This document shows positions 1 through 9,951 of a DNA stretch of 64,000 bases, piece after piece (position 1 is the first letter of the stretch; every line of letters starts with the position of its first letter). The stretch comes from Methylosinus sp. LW4 (lineage in GTDB: Bacteria; Pseudomonadota; Alphaproteobacteria; Rhizobiales; Beijerinckiaceae): the NCBI RefSeq assembly GCF_000379125.1, contig NZ_KB900627.1:510703-574702 (forward strand). Direction: 5' to 3'. The position numbers and the translations under genes were made by a program. The notes under the pieces are model-generated. The model was not told the DNA's origin. It saw only the letters and a program-made list of their open reading frames with translations, and searched no databases.

Positions 1-66
1 TTTTCCGTGATGATCAGTGTCGCCATGCGCCAATGCCGAATCGAAGAGGGTTTCAGCGTAACGCAT
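1..66 (-). CDS. possible 5' end of a gene running off the left edge
   Basis: The minus strand is open from an ATG at 66 to the window edge (22 codons, beginning MRYAETLF). A second ATG at 26, in another frame, begins MATLIITEK, which resembles the N-terminus of type IA topoisomerase-like proteins. Only one of these can be right, and the piece is too short to decide. A LexA-type box sits just upstream, so an SOS-regulated gene is plausible. The product is not identified. Confidence 0.3.
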   Translation of the reverse strand, partial: MRYAETLFDSALAHGDTDHHGK

Positions 67-72
67 TTGTGA

Positions 73-87
73 GAACGAACAAAGAAC
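73..87 (-). promoter_or_regulatory. LexA-type SOS box (GAAC-N7-GAAC)
   Basis: Direct repeat GAAC at 73-76 and 84-87 with a 7-base spacer, equal to GTTC-N7-GTTC on the minus strand. This is the known LexA operator form of alphaproteobacteria. It lies 7-21 bases upstream of one candidate minus-strand start and 47-61 upstream of the other. A third GAAC at 77-80 lies inside the spacer. The match is exact, but an 8-base signal can arise by chance. Confidence 0.45.
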
Positions 88-191
88 AAAACGCCGCCCG
101 CGCCCGTGAGCGAGAACATCCGCAAAATCCGTTGTCGCGACCGCGTCAGCGATATATATCGAACTGACATAGCGTTAGCGGGGGCGCGTCA

Positions 192-1238
192 TTGAGCGAC
201 GAGGAAAAAGTCGGAGCGCCGAAGCGCTTTCGTATTGGTCTTTCGGGCTGTGGCGGCGGTCTCGAATCCGTGTCGACATCACAATTGCTCGCGCTCGCCG
301 AACGCGTCGAGGCGCTCGGCTTCGATGCGATCTGGATCAATGAGGAGCATTTTCAGGGAAGCATCATCGAGGTCGAGGGCCGGCGCTGCCATTCGCCCAT
401 CGCGCTCGCCGCCGCCATCCTCGCCCGCACGAAGCGCCTGCGCGTCGGCTTCTCCGTGCTGCTGCTGGCGCTGCATCATCCCATTCGCCTCGCCGAAGAG
501 ATCGCGACGCTCGATGTCCTGTCGGATGGCCGCGTCGATTTCGGCGTCTCGCGCGGCGGCAATAGCCGCTATCTCGAGGCCTATGGCGTTCCGGCGGAGA
601 ATGTGAACGCGCTGTTCCAGGACAATCTCGCGCTCATTCGACGCGCCTGGACCGAGGAGAAAATCACGGTCGGCGAAAGCGCGCTCTCCGTCGAGCCGAA
701 GCCCGTGCAGCATCCGCATCCGGCGATCTTCATGGGCACCTATACGGATGAGACGGCGGCCTGGGCGGCGCGCGAGGGCCATTCGCTCATTCTGCACGGC
801 ATCACCAGCATGGCCAATCAGCGACGGCTGCTGAAAGCCTATGTCGAAGCCGGCGGCGACCCCGCGCGCGCGCCATTCGGACGCTTCGTCTATGTGAGCG
901 AGACCGACGAAAGCGCGCGGGAAGAGCTGTGGCCGACGATCGAGAAGCTGACGGCGCGGCTGCGCGGCTTCGGCCTCTTCAATCGCAAAGGCGTCGTCGC
1001 CGAGGCGGAGCTCGAGCCCGAGAATTTCTATCGCGACATGGTCATCGCCGGCTCGCCGCAGACATGCGCGCGGGCTTTTCTCGCGCTGCACGACGAGCTC
1101 GGCGTCACCTATGTGAATGCGCTGAGCGCCTTCTTCGGCTTTCTGCCTCTGCCTCTGCTCGAGAAGTCGCTCGCTCTGCTGGCGCGCGAGGCGCGGCCGC
1201 TCGTCGAGGCCGCCCTTCAGGAGAGGTCGGGGACGTAG
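192..1238 (+). CDS. LLM-class flavin-dependent oxidoreductase (luciferase-like monooxygenase)
   Basis: The 348-residue protein has the bacterial-luciferase TIM-barrel pattern. An early EALGFDAIWINEEHF segment is followed by an LHHPIRLAEEIATLD helix and an SDGRVDFGVSRG strand, as in F420/FMN-dependent LLM enzymes. Family members use reduced flavin to oxidise or reduce small organic molecules; the substrate here is unknown. The start is TTG at 192, and no better ATG precedes the conserved region. The 3' end overlaps the convergent ATPase gene by about 22 bases. Its position beside a chelate-uptake operon could mean it processes the imported ligand, but convergent orientation makes this only a guess. 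Confidence 0.85.
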   Translation: MSDEEKVGAPKRFRIGLSGCGGGLESVSTSQLLALAERVEALGFDAIWINEEHFQGSIIEVEGRRCHSPIALAAAILARTKRLRVGFSVLLLALHHPIRLAEEIATLDVLSDGRVDFGVSRGGNSRYLEAYGVPAENVNALFQDNLALIRRAWTEEKITVGESALSVEPKPVQHPHPAIFMGTYTDETAAWAAREGHSLILHGITSMANQRRLLKAYVEAGGDPARAPFGRFVYVSETDESAREELWPTIEKLTARLRGFGLFNRKGVVAEAELEPENFYRDMVIAGSPQTCARAFLALHDELGVTYVNALSAFFGFLPLPLLEKSLALLAREARPLVEAALQERSGT

Positions 1239-1999
1239 CCCACGACGCCTCTGCTTTCTGTGTCCGCCAGCCTCAGCAAAGGCGCGCCATAGAGCCGGCT
1301 CATCGAGCCGAGATCGCAGACCGCCTCGGCGCGCCCCTCGGCGATCATACGGCCGTCCCGCAAGAGCGCGACCCGCGCCTTCAGATTGAAAGCTTGATCG
1401 GGCAAATGCGTGGTCATGACGACGCTCTTGCCGCCACCGGCGAGCTTGCGCATCAGATCGAGCACGCGGCCTTGATTTCCGAGATCGAGGCTCGAGGTCG
1501 GCTCGTCCATGACGATGATCGACGTGTCTTGCGCGAGCGCGCGCGCGATCAGCGCGAGCTGCCGCTCGCCGCCGGAAATCTGCGTGAAGGGCTTGCTCGC
1601 CAAATGCTCGACGCCCGTGTCCGCGAGCGCGCGCCGCGCGATCTCGCGGTCGCGGAGCGAGGGCGATCCAGCGCCCTCTATATGGGCGGAGCGGCCCATC
1701 AGAACCATCTGCTCCACTGTGAAGGCGAAGGCGCTGTGGCCGGCCTGCGGCACATAGGCGATGCGTCGCGCGACCTCGCGTCTCGGCAGGCGATCGAGAT
1801 CGTCGCCCAGCACGCGGATGCTTCCGGCGTGTGGCGCGGCGAGGCCGAGCAGGCAATGGACGAGCGTGCTCTTGCCGGCGCCATTGGGGCCGAGCAGCAC
1901 GAGCGTCTCGCCCGCTGCGAGCGCGAAAGAGATCGCATCGAGCACGAGCCGCTCGGCGCGGCGGAATGAAAGACCCTCGATCGCGATCGCCGGCGTCAT
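1217..1999 (-). CDS. FecE/BtuD-type ABC transporter ATPase
   Basis: The cytoplasmic ATPase of a metal-chelate or corrinoid importer, about 260 residues. Walker A is GPNGAGKST near residue 38, the signature is ISGGERQ, and Walker B is IIVMDEPTSSLD. These are typical of the FecE/BtuD/FhuC family. The ATG at 1999 overlaps the TGA of the permease gene (ATGA), so the two are translationally coupled. It is the last gene of a receptor, binding protein, permease, ATPase operon. The ligand cannot be told from the ATPase. Confidence 0.92.
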   Translation of the reverse strand: MTPAIAIEGLSFRRAERLVLDAISFALAAGETLVLLGPNGAGKSTLVHCLLGLAAPHAGSIRVLGDDLDRLPRREVARRIAYVPQAGHSAFAFTVEQMVLMGRSAHIEGAGSPSLRDREIARRALADTGVEHLASKPFTQISGGERQLALIARALAQDTSIIVMDEPTSSLDLGNQGRVLDLMRKLAGGGKSVVMTTHLPDQAFNLKARVALLRDGRMIAEGRAEAVCDLGSMSRLYGAPLLRLADTESRGVVGYVPDLS

Positions 2000-3030
2000 G
2001 ACCATTGCTCGCTGCGGGCACGAATGACGAGAAAGAGAAAGAAGGGCGCGCCGATCACCGCGGTCATGACGCCGAGCGGAATCTCGATAACGGAGGCGGA
2101 GCGCGCGACATCGTCGACGCCGAGCACGAAGAGCGCGCCCAATGTCGCCGTCGCGATCATGACGCGGCCGGGCTCCATGCCGAACAGCATGCGCGCGATA
2201 TGCGGCACGAGCAGGCCGACCCATCCGACGATGCCGGCGACGCAGACCGTCGCCGCCGTCATCGCCGTCGCGCAGAGGATCACGATGACGCGCAGCCGCG
2301 CCACATCGGCGCCCAGCGCCGCGGCCTCGTTGTCGCCGAGCGCGAGAAGGCTGATGCGCCATCGCAATGCGAACAGCATGGCGCCGCCGAGCATGACCGG
2401 CGCCGCCGCCGTCGCCGCATCCGCGCCATTGGCCTTGGCGAGACTCCCCATCAGCCAAAAGGTGATGGTGGCGAGCGTGTCGACCGGATCGGCGACATAT
2501 TTCACCAGCGAGATCAGCGCCTGAAACAGCGCCGACATCACCATGCCGCACAAGACGAGCGTGATGAGCGAATGGCTCTTGACGCGGCTGGCCGCGAGAT
2601 AGGAGGCGCCGACAGCGGCGAGACCGCCGACGAAAGCGGCCGCCTCGACGGCGATCGTCGGCAGATGAAGCAGCAGCGCGAGCGCGGCGCCGAAGCCGGC
2701 GCCGGCCGAGACGCCGAGCAGAGAAGGCGAGGCCATGGGATTGCGGAAGACCGTCTGATAGGCCGCGCCGGCGATCGAAAGGCCCGCTCCGACCATGACC
2801 GCGGTCGCGATGCGCGGAAGACGCACCATGAAAATAATAGTCTGCGCCGTCGCGCCGCTCGGCGAGCCATCGCCACGGCCGATGAGCGTCTCCACGACCG
2901 CGCCGAGCGACAATGGATAGCGGCCGAGCGCGAGCGAAACGAGTATCAGCGCGCAGAGCGCGAGCCCCGAGGCGAGCAGCAGCCCGCGTCCCTCGCCGTC
3001 AGCGGCCAGTGGAGCCCGCCAGAATCTCAT
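1996..3030 (-). CDS. FecCD-family ABC transporter permease
   Basis: A polytopic inner-membrane permease of 344 residues with the FecCD hallmarks. These include LGRYPLSL after the first helix, RLPRIATAVMVGAGLSIAG, FRNPMASPSLLGVSAGAG, and a C-terminal GWVGLLVPHIARMLFG. Start chosen at 3030 (MRFWRAPLA), because the longer open frame upstream is antisense-like sequence within the binding-protein gene. It overlaps that gene by 32 bases and couples to the ATPase by ATGA. Members import siderophores, haem or cobalamin-like ligands across the inner membrane. Confidence 0.92.
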   Translation of the reverse strand: MRFWRAPLAADGEGRGLLLASGLALCALILVSLALGRYPLSLGAVVETLIGRGDGSPSGATAQTIIFMVRLPRIATAVMVGAGLSIAGAAYQTVFRNPMASPSLLGVSAGAGFGAALALLLHLPTIAVEAAAFVGGLAAVGASYLAASRVKSHSLITLVLCGMVMSALFQALISLVKYVADPVDTLATITFWLMGSLAKANGADAATAAAPVMLGGAMLFALRWRISLLALGDNEAAALGADVARLRVIVILCATAMTAATVCVAGIVGWVGLLVPHIARMLFGMEPGRVMIATATLGALFVLGVDDVARSASVIEIPLGVMTAVIGAPFFLFLVIRARSEQWS

Positions 3031-4009
3031 CGATCTGCTCTTTCGAGAGAGAGACGTGGAAAAATCGCTCGTAGAACGCGGACATTTCGCTCTCGAGCAT
3101 CGCCCGCGAAAATTTTTCGGGATGAATGATCGAGGCCGCCCATAGCACGGTGAGCGGCTGCTCGATCGTTCGATTCGCCCAGAGATGCGCGCCGGCCGGC
3201 GCGACATGCACGCGGCCGCTGCGCACGGCCGAGACGTCGCGCAGACGCGGCTCGGCCGCGACGAGCTCGGCCTCACCACGATCGGCGACGATCAGCACTT
3301 CGGGATTCCAGGCGATCAATTGCTCGAGCGAGAAAGTGACGCTCTCCTCCGAGCGCCCGTCGGAGGTGACGCTGCGGCCGCCGGCATGCGGAATCCACCA
3401 TTCGGCGATTCTATGCGGCTGCGTCAGGCGCCGGTAGTTCACATAGAGCACGCGGGGCCGCTTCGACTCGTCGACGGAGCCGAGCTTCGTTCCGATCCGC
3501 GTCAGAGTCTCGTCGAAATAGCGAACATAATCTTCGGCGGCTTTTTTCTCGTCGAGAATAGCGCCGAGCAGCGTCATCAGCGCCTTGATGTCCTCCGGCT
3601 CGCGCCAGTTCAGCAGTACCGCCGGCAATCCGAGCGCCGAGAGCCTATCCGTCGCGCTGCGGTCCATCGTCAGGACGAGATCGGGCCGCAGCGCGACGAT
3701 ATCCTCGACCGCGAGACCGCTCGAGGAACTCTGCAGGATCGGCTTTTTTGCGAGGTCCGACGCGAAGACGAATTGATATTTCCGCGCCAGCTCGCGGGGC
3801 AGGCCGTTCACGATCGACTGCTGCCGGCCGAAGGCGAAGAGAAAGCCGTTCAGAACCGGCACGGGTCCCACCGTGACGATGCGGCCGACTTTCTCCGGCA
3901 GACTCACGCTTCGCCCGTCCATGTCGACGATCGTTCGACATTCGCCCGCCGCCGCCGACGCCAAAAGCGCCAGAGCCAGGCAGAGGATGCGAGCCGATTG
4001 CGACGGCAT
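2999..4009 (-). CDS. periplasmic binding protein of FecB/BtuF type
   Basis: About 336 residues. Start at 4009 gives a signal peptide (MPSQSARILCLALALLASAAAG). The mature part has the BtuF/FecB fold: VDMDGRSVSLPEKVGRIVTVGP at the start, VEDIVALRPDLVLTMD, and a C-terminal lobe with LIAWNPEVLIVADRG. It should deliver the ligand from the outer-membrane receptor to the permease. The longer in-frame start at 4084 would add 25 basic residues before the signal and is less likely. It lies between the receptor and permease genes. Confidence 0.9.
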   Translation of the reverse strand: MPSQSARILCLALALLASAAAGECRTIVDMDGRSVSLPEKVGRIVTVGPVPVLNGFLFAFGRQQSIVNGLPRELARKYQFVFASDLAKKPILQSSSSGLAVEDIVALRPDLVLTMDRSATDRLSALGLPAVLLNWREPEDIKALMTLLGAILDEKKAAEDYVRYFDETLTRIGTKLGSVDESKRPRVLYVNYRRLTQPHRIAEWWIPHAGGRSVTSDGRSEESVTFSLEQLIAWNPEVLIVADRGEAELVAAEPRLRDVSAVRSGRVHVAPAGAHLWANRTIEQPLTVLWAASIIHPEKFSRAMLESEMSAFYERFFHVSLSKEQIDEILAGSTGR

Positions 4010-4034
4010 GGGCGGGCCTCCGCTCGGTGCTTTT

Positions 4035-6332
4035 TTAGAAGGACGCCGAGACGCCGGCGAAGATCGTCCGCGGCGCGCCGACATAGTATGAGGTGCTGCT
4101 CAGATTGGTCTCGTTCACCGAGATCGCGCTGATATAGCGATGATCGAAGAGATTGGTGATCCCCGCCGAGACAGTCATCGGCGTGAGGCCGAGCTTCGCG
4201 CCGAACTCATAGGCGGCGTTGATATCGACGATGGCGTAAGGGCTCACGGCTTGTGAATTGTCCGCGAGGCCATAGCGCGTGCTGTTGAACCGAATGACAG
4301 GCGTGATCTCGAAGCCGTCGCGATGATAGGTCGCAGCGAGCTTGGCCTGATAGCGCGGCGTGTAGGGCGTCTGCTTGCCGCCGATCTGCATCACGGATGA
4401 GGAGCCGGCCTGAATATTCGCCACATAGGTCTCGGAGGCGATCGTGGCGCTGCCCGTGAGCGTCAACCAATCGGTCGCCTTCCAGATCGTCTCGAGCTCG
4501 AAGCCGCGGCCGACCGTCGCGGCGTTGCTCTGATAATAGCTCTGCCCGACGGCGGGATCATAGACGAGCACTTCCTTCTTATGCGTCCAGAAGCCGAAGA
4601 AGGTCGGCGCCATCGTCAGATCGCCGGTCTCATAGCGCAGGCCGACGTCGACCGCATCGACGGTCGCCGGCCGAATGCGGCCCATGAGCGAGGCGAGCGT
4701 GATTCCCTTGGCGAGATAGGCGGCTTCGGCGCCGAGGAAGGAGCTCGCCTGCGGTCCCCAATCGGGGCGGGCGACCTTGCGCGAATAGCTCGCATTGGCG
4801 CTCCACTCCTCCGAGAGGCGATGGCGCACGCCGAAATTGGGCAGCCATTCGGAATAGGCGAGGGCAGGCGCCACGCCATTCGCATCGGGCGTCGGAAGAT
4901 AGCTCCAAACATCCGAATAGGTGACGTCCGGCAGGCCTTTCGTGGTGAAATATTGCAGATGCGGCGTGTTCTCTATGTGCAGGCGCAGCCCGCCGGAGAC
5001 GGTCGTGGCGTCGAAGGTCTGCGTGTATTGCATGTAGGGGCTGAAGAATTGATGCGTGCCGCTCGTCGCGAGCGACGACCAGCTCGAAAAATTCAGGGAT
5101 CCGATCGGGGTCACCGTATAGAGCTTCTGATGCAATGGCGGCGGCTCCGGCTCCGCCGATTGGCTCCAGAAGCCGAGCGCGAAATCGGCGTCCCACGGCA
5201 GATGTTTCTTATATTCGATCGTGCCGCCCAAATTATAATTGCTGATCGGCCACAGACGCACGCTCGCGCCCGACGTCGTTTCCTGATAGCCCGTGTTGCG
5301 CCAATAATAGGGCTTGAGAACGATCGATTGCGTCGGGTCGATGCGATAGGCGATCTCCGCGAAGATCGCATTGGTGACGTAACGCGTGCGATTGAACGCA
5401 TAATAGCTCGCGTCTATCCCCGATTTTCCAGTGAAGGCCGTATTATAGTCGAAGAAGGCCGTCGCCGCGAGATTCTGCGTCTGGACGAAGGTCAGGGGCA
5501 AGTAATTATTCGCCTTCTGGTCATTGTGCACGCCATAGACGGAAACCTCGAGCTGGTCGCCCAGCGATTGCGTGAGGCCGAAGGCGACATTCTTGCGCCG
5601 CGCGTCGCCATCGCCCTTCCATTTCTCGGCGTCGGAAATGGATCCAGAAACAAAGAAGGCGGTTCCCGTCGGCAGCCGGCCGGAGTCGATGCGCGCGAAG
5701 GTGCGGTGGAAGCCGTTCGAGCCCGCGCCCTGCGAGATGGTTCCGCTCAGCTTTTCCTTGGGCGCCAGCAAATTGAGGTCCAGCACGCCGGCGGCGTTGG
5801 AGAAGCCGAAGCCCTGATTGGCGGGAATGCTTCCGCGATAGAGATCGACGCGGCCGATGTCGTCGAGATCGAACAGATCGGCGCCGCCGACAATGCCTTG
5901 AATCGGCAGCCCATTGATGGTGCGCGCCAGGAAGAAGTCCGAAACGCCGCGCACGGTGATGCTGCGATTGAAGGAGAGGCCATAGGGATCGGCCGAGTCC
6001 TCTATCACGCTCGGCATCATGTCGAGCACCTTATACGTGCTCGCCTGCGCCGGGCCGCCGAGGATCTTGATTCCTTCCATCGTCACCGAGCTCTTCGGCG
6101 TCGGCGCATTGTCGGCCGCCGGACCGCTCAGCGCATCGCCCGGACGAGCAGCGCGAAATGGCGAGTCGGAGGCATTGGCTCTATCGTTCCGCGGCGCGGC
6201 GACGGCCCCGATCTCGATCGGCGGCAAGGTCTCCTCGCTCTTCGCCGGGACGGCGGAGGCGGCGAGCGCTAGCAGCGAGACGCCATATAACCGCGATAGC
6301 GTCAGCGAACGCAGTGGCATTTCTCGATTCAT
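4035..6332 (-). CDS. TonB-dependent outer-membrane receptor
   Basis: About 765 residues with a signal peptide ending near AVPAKSEE, then a TonB-box-like segment (LPPIEIGAV). A plug domain follows (SITVRGVSDFF, INGLPIQGIVGG, VDLYRGSIPANQG). The large beta-barrel ends in the terminal phenylalanine typical of outer-membrane proteins (VSASF). Start at 6332 is preceded by GGGGAT, a fair ribosome site. First gene of the receptor/FecBCD operon; it energises uptake of a large chelate through TonB-ExbBD. An AT-rich motif shared with the 34-kb locus lies 38-57 bases upstream. The ligand is unknown. Confidence 0.92.
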   Translation of the reverse strand: MNREMPLRSLTLSRLYGVSLLALAASAVPAKSEETLPPIEIGAVAAPRNDRANASDSPFRAARPGDALSGPAADNAPTPKSSVTMEGIKILGGPAQASTYKVLDMMPSVIEDSADPYGLSFNRSITVRGVSDFFLARTINGLPIQGIVGGADLFDLDDIGRVDLYRGSIPANQGFGFSNAAGVLDLNLLAPKEKLSGTISQGAGSNGFHRTFARIDSGRLPTGTAFFVSGSISDAEKWKGDGDARRKNVAFGLTQSLGDQLEVSVYGVHNDQKANNYLPLTFVQTQNLAATAFFDYNTAFTGKSGIDASYYAFNRTRYVTNAIFAEIAYRIDPTQSIVLKPYYWRNTGYQETTSGASVRLWPISNYNLGGTIEYKKHLPWDADFALGFWSQSAEPEPPPLHQKLYTVTPIGSLNFSSWSSLATSGTHQFFSPYMQYTQTFDATTVSGGLRLHIENTPHLQYFTTKGLPDVTYSDVWSYLPTPDANGVAPALAYSEWLPNFGVRHRLSEEWSANASYSRKVARPDWGPQASSFLGAEAAYLAKGITLASLMGRIRPATVDAVDVGLRYETGDLTMAPTFFGFWTHKKEVLVYDPAVGQSYYQSNAATVGRGFELETIWKATDWLTLTGSATIASETYVANIQAGSSSVMQIGGKQTPYTPRYQAKLAATYHRDGFEITPVIRFNSTRYGLADNSQAVSPYAIVDINAAYEFGAKLGLTPMTVSAGITNLFDHRYISAISVNETNLSSTSYYVGAPRTIFAGVSASF

Positions 6333-6369
6333 CTTTATATCCCCAGCCCTCGGCCCAGCCCACATCATT

Positions 6370-6389
6370 TATGTAGTTATTTTATATAT
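6370..6389 (-). promoter_or_regulatory. candidate operator/promoter shared with the 34-kb metal locus
   Basis: The plus strand reads TATGTAGTTATTTTATATAT. It agrees at 16 of 20 positions with TATGTAATTACGTTATATTG at 33881-33900, upstream of the FecCD permease of the other locus. Both sit 33-57 bases before the start of a minus-strand transport gene. In GC-rich surroundings such AT-rich matches stand out. It could be a regulator site, or simply the -10/-35 region of related promoters. Confidence 0.45.
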
Positions 6390-6396
6390 CCAAAAT

Positions 6397-6429
6397 CGCG
6401 GCCGCGTCCATGACGGCCGCGCGTTTTTT
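6397..6429. terminator. GC hairpin followed by a T run
   Basis: CGCGGCCG at 6397-6404 pairs perfectly with CGGCCGCG at 6414-6421. On the plus strand it is followed by CGTTTTTTC; on the minus strand by ATTTTGG. It lies 270 bases beyond the end of the minus-strand RND operon and just before the receptor promoter, so it may insulate the two units. No plus-strand gene ends here. The rest of 6333-6687 shows no convincing gene. Confidence 0.45.
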
Positions 6430-6687
6430 CAAAAATTGTGATGTATTTGCAACAGCTTGCTGCGGCCAGAGGCGTTTCGCTCCGTAAACCGGCGTTCTGC
6501 CGAATGAGCGATCAGCAAAGTCGAGCCCAATGCATCGCCGGCGAGCGCGTGACGAATTGGAGCGAAAGCGACGCGATTCGGCCGATGACGGGCCGCGGCG
6601 GCCGCGGCCTCGCCATAGCGCGAGCCTTTGGGCGAGGAGGCGATGGGGCCGGCGCCGCCCGACGAAGCGGCGGACGAGCCGCCGCTT

Positions 6688-9600
6688 TCATCCGCGTCTT
6701 CCGCGACTCCGCAATAAACGCGCGATCCGGTCGCGCAAATCGCCGAATGTGAGATAGAGCACGGGCGTCGTGTAGAGCGTCAGCAATTGGCTGAGAAGGA
6801 GGCCGCCGACGATGGTGATGCCGAGCGGACGGCGAATTTCCGCGCCATCGCCGAAGCTCGCCAGCAGCGGAATGGCGCCGAACAGAGCCGCCGCCGTCGT
6901 CATCATGATCGGACGGAAACGCAACCGGCAAGCCTCGACGATCGCATCATGATCGCTCAGCTCTCTCCGACGCCGGGCGTCGAGCGCGAAGTCGATCATC
7001 ATGATCGCATTCTTCTTCACGATGCCGATGAGCAGGAACAGCCCGATCAGCGCGATGACGTCCAGCTCGGCGTGGAAGGCGAATAGCGCGAGAAGCGCTC
7101 CGACTATGGCCGAGGGCAAGGTCGAGAGAATCGTGATCGGATGCAGATAGCTCTCATAGAGCATGCCCAGCACGATATAGACAGCCGCCAGAGCCATCAC
7201 GATCAGCAGCGGCTGATTATCCTGCGACGATTGAAAAATGCGGGCGATTCCCTGCATTCCGCCATGCACGCTCGCGGGCACATGGATCTCGGCGGTGACA
7301 CGATCGAACTCGGCGACCGCATCGCTGAGCGATGCGCCGATCGCGAGATTGAAGGAGATCGTGGCCGCGACGAACGGTCCTTGATGATTGATCGCGAGCG
7401 GCGTCGAGCCGCGCTTCATGCGCGTGAAAGCGACGAGCGGCGTCATCGTCTCGACCGCTGTGCTCACCGCCGAGCCGCTCGACGCGCCGCTGCGGCCCGA
7501 ATTGGCGATGGCGTTGGTCGAGGCGTTGCGCGCCGAGTCGAGCGAGAGATTTGCGGCCGCCGATGATGTCGCCGAGGTGACGGAGCCGGCCGGAAGCATG
7601 GCGGAGGCGGAGCCGCTCACCGGCTTGGCCGCCGTGCTCACATAGATCTCGCGCAGAATTTGCGGATCCTGCCAATAGCGCGGCGCGACCTCCATCACGA
7701 CGCGATATTGGTTGATCTCGCTGTAGATCGTCGAAACCTGCCGCTGGCCGAACGCGTCATAGAGCGTGTTGTCGATCTGCGTCGGCGTGAGCCCGAGACG
7801 AGACATCGTGTCCCGATCTATATCGATATAGCTCTCGACGCCGTTTTCCTGCTGATCCGAGTTCACATCGACGACGACGCTGCTGCCCTGCAGCGCTCGC
7901 ATCAGCTTGGGCGTCCATTCGGAGAGTTCCGCCGAGCTGTCGGCCAGAAGCGTATATTGATAGAGCGCGCCGCCCGGTCGTCCACCGGCCCGCAGATCCT
8001 GCACGGGCTGGAGGAAGAGCCGCGCGCCGGCGACCTGGCCGAGCTTGGGCCGCAGCCGCTCGATGACCTGAGCGGATGTCACGTCGCGCTCGCCGACCGG
8101 CTTCAGCGTGACATAGACCGAGCCCGAGCTGACCGAGCCGGGCGGTCCGCCGCCACTTCCCGCCCCCGTGTTGCCCGCCACCACGGACACGGCGGGATCG
8201 CTCTGGATGATGGCGATGAACTCTTGCAGCTTGTCCTTCATCGATTGAAACGACGCGCTCTGATCCGCCTGAATCGATCCTTGCAGGCGACCGGTGTCCT
8301 GCTCTGGAAAAAAGCCTTTCGGAATGACGACGAACAAGGTGACGGTCATCGCGATGGCGGCGACGAGCGAAAGCAGGACGGGTCCGCGATGCCGCAAGGC
8401 CACGGCGAGGCTTCGCTCATAGGCGCGCGCGATCAGTGCGAAGGGCCGGCTCGCGCGGCGCTCACGGCCAGGTCCCGCGCGCAACACCACGGAGCAGAGC
8501 ATCGGCGTCGTCGTCAGCGAGACGAGAAGCGAGACCAAAATCGTGATCGACAGCGTGACCGAGAATTCGCGAAACATTCGGCCGAGCAATCCGCCCATCA
8601 GCAGCAAGGGCAGGAACACGGCGATCAGCGACAGGCTGATCGAGAGGACGGTGAAGCCCACCTCGCGCGCGCCGCGCAGCGCAGCCTCGCGCGGCGACAG
8701 CCCCTCCTCGAGATGGCGCTCGATATTCTCGAGCACGACGATGGCGTCGTCCACGACGAAGCCCGTCGCGATCGTCAAAGCCATCAGCGAGAGAATGTCG
8801 AGGCTGTAGTCGAGAAGATACATGGTGCCGAATGCGCCGGCGATCGACACCGGCACGGCGATCGCCGGCACGAGCGCGGCGCGCCATTCGCCGATGAACA
8901 GGAAGACGACGAGAATGACCAGCGCGATGGCCGCCAGCAAGGTCAGCTCCGTGTCCCGCAGCGAGGCGCGGATCGTCGTGCTTCGATCGGAGGTCGGAAT
9001 GATCTCGACGTCGCTCGGCATCGCCGCAGCCAGCTTGGGGAGCTGAGCCATGATCTGATCGACGGTTTCGATGATATTCGCGCCCGGCTGACGGAAGATC
9101 GTCACCACGATCGCCGGCTCGCCTTGCGCGATCGCCGCGTTGCGCACATCGGCGACCGAATCCGCCACCTCCGCGAGATCGGCGAGACGCACCGGATTGC
9201 CGTTGCGATAGGCGACGATCAGCGGCCGATAGTCGTCGGCGCGCGTCGCCTGGTCGTTCGTGTAGAGCTGCCGGCGCGCGCCGCCGAGAGTAATGTCGCC
9301 CTTGGGACTATTGGCGTTGGCCGATGCGAGCGCCGCTCGCACATCCTCGAGGCCGACGCCATATTTGAACAGCGCCGAGGGATTGAGCTCGACGCGCACG
9401 GCGGGCGAAGCGCCGCCGTTGATCGCAACCTGTCCGACGCCGGGAAATTGCGAGAGGCGCTGCTGAAGCACATTGCTCGCGGCGTCATAGAGCTGCGCGC
9501 GGGAGAGCGATTTCGATGTCAGGGCGAGGAGCAGGATCGGCGCGTCGGCCGGGTTGAACTTCCGATAGGTGGGGTTGGAGGAGATGCCGGCCGGAAGATC

Positions 9601-9951
9601 CGCCGCCGAGGCGTTGATCGCCGCCTGAACGTCACGGGCGGCGCCGTTTATGTCGCGGTCGAGCCCGAAGACCATCACGACATTGGTTTGTCCGGTCTTG
9701 CTCGTCGAGGTCATCTCGGTGACGTCGGCGATCGCGCCGAGCCTCCGCTCCAAGGGCCCGGCGAGGCTCGTCGCGACCGTTTCGGGCGAGGCCCCCGGCA
9801 GCGAGGCCGAGACCGAGAGCGCCGGCATGTCCACCTGCGGCAGGGGCGCGACCGGCAGGCGAATGAAAGCGAGCACGCCCGCGAGCGTCAATCCGATCGT
9901 GAGCAATGTCGTCGCGATCGGCCGCATGATGAAAGGCGCCGAAATATTCAT
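6688..9951 (-). CDS. RND efflux pump, HAE-1 family (MdtC/MuxC-like)
   Basis: A 1087-residue inner-membrane proton antiporter. It starts [17 protein letters not shown] and carries the RND signatures: PGASPETV near the N-terminus, [21 protein letters not shown] in TM4 with the paired aspartates needed for proton transfer, [10 protein letters not shown] after TM7, and [20 protein letters not shown] in the C-terminal half. The last helix ends [17 protein letters not shown]. The gene overlaps the preceding RND gene by ATGA. Two RND genes in tandem are the MdtBC/MuxBC arrangement, in which the two form a mixed trimer. Residues near 870-890 are Ser/Ala-rich and look like a low-complexity insert. Confidence 0.93.
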   Translation of the reverse strand: MNISAPFIMRPIATTLLTIGLTLAGVLAFIRLPVAPLPQVDMPALSVSASLPGASPETVATSLAGPLERRLGAIADVTEMTSTSKTGQTNVVMVFGLDRDINGAARDVQAAINASAADLPAGISSNPTYRKFNPADAPILLLALTSKSLSRAQLYDAASNVLQQRLSQFPGVGQVAINGGASPAVRVELNPSALFKYGVGLEDVRAALASANANSPKGDITLGGARRQLYTNDQATRADDYRPLIVAYRNGNPVRLADLAEVADSVADVRNAAIAQGEPAIVVTIFRQPGANIIETVDQIMAQLPKLAAAMPSDVEIIPTSDRSTTIRASLRDTELTLLAAIALVILVVFLFIGEWRAALVPAIAVPVSIAGAFGTMYLLDYSLDILSLMALTIATGFVVDDAIVVLENIERHLEEGLSPREAALRGAREVGFTVLSISLSLIAVFLPLLLMGGLLGRMFREFSVTLSITILVSLLVSLTTTPMLCSVVLRAGPGRERRASRPFALIARAYERSLAVALRHRGPVLLSLVAAIAMTVTLFVVIPKGFFPEQDTGRLQGSIQADQSASFQSMKDKLQEFIAIIQSDPAVSVVAGNTGAGSGGGPPGSVSSGSVYVTLKPVGERDVTSAQVIERLRPKLGQVAGARLFLQPVQDLRAGGRPGGALYQYTLLADSSAELSEWTPKLMRALQGSSVVVDVNSDQQENGVESYIDIDRDTMSRLGLTPTQIDNTLYDAFGQRQVSTIYSEINQYRVVMEVAPRYWQDPQILREIYVSTAAKPVSGSASAMLPAGSVTSATSSAAANLSLDSARNASTNAIANSGRSGASSGSAVSTAVETMTPLVAFTRMKRGSTPLAINHQGPFVAATISFNLAIGASLSDAVAEFDRVTAEIHVPASVHGGMQGIARIFQSSQDNQPLLIVMALAAVYIVLGMLYESYLHPITILSTLPSAIVGALLALFAFHAELDVIALIGLFLLIGIVKKNAIMMIDFALDARRRRELSDHDAIVEACRLRFRPIMMTTAAALFGAIPLLASFGDGAEIRRPLGITIVGGLLLSQLLTLYTTPVLYLTFGDLRDRIARLLRSRGRRG

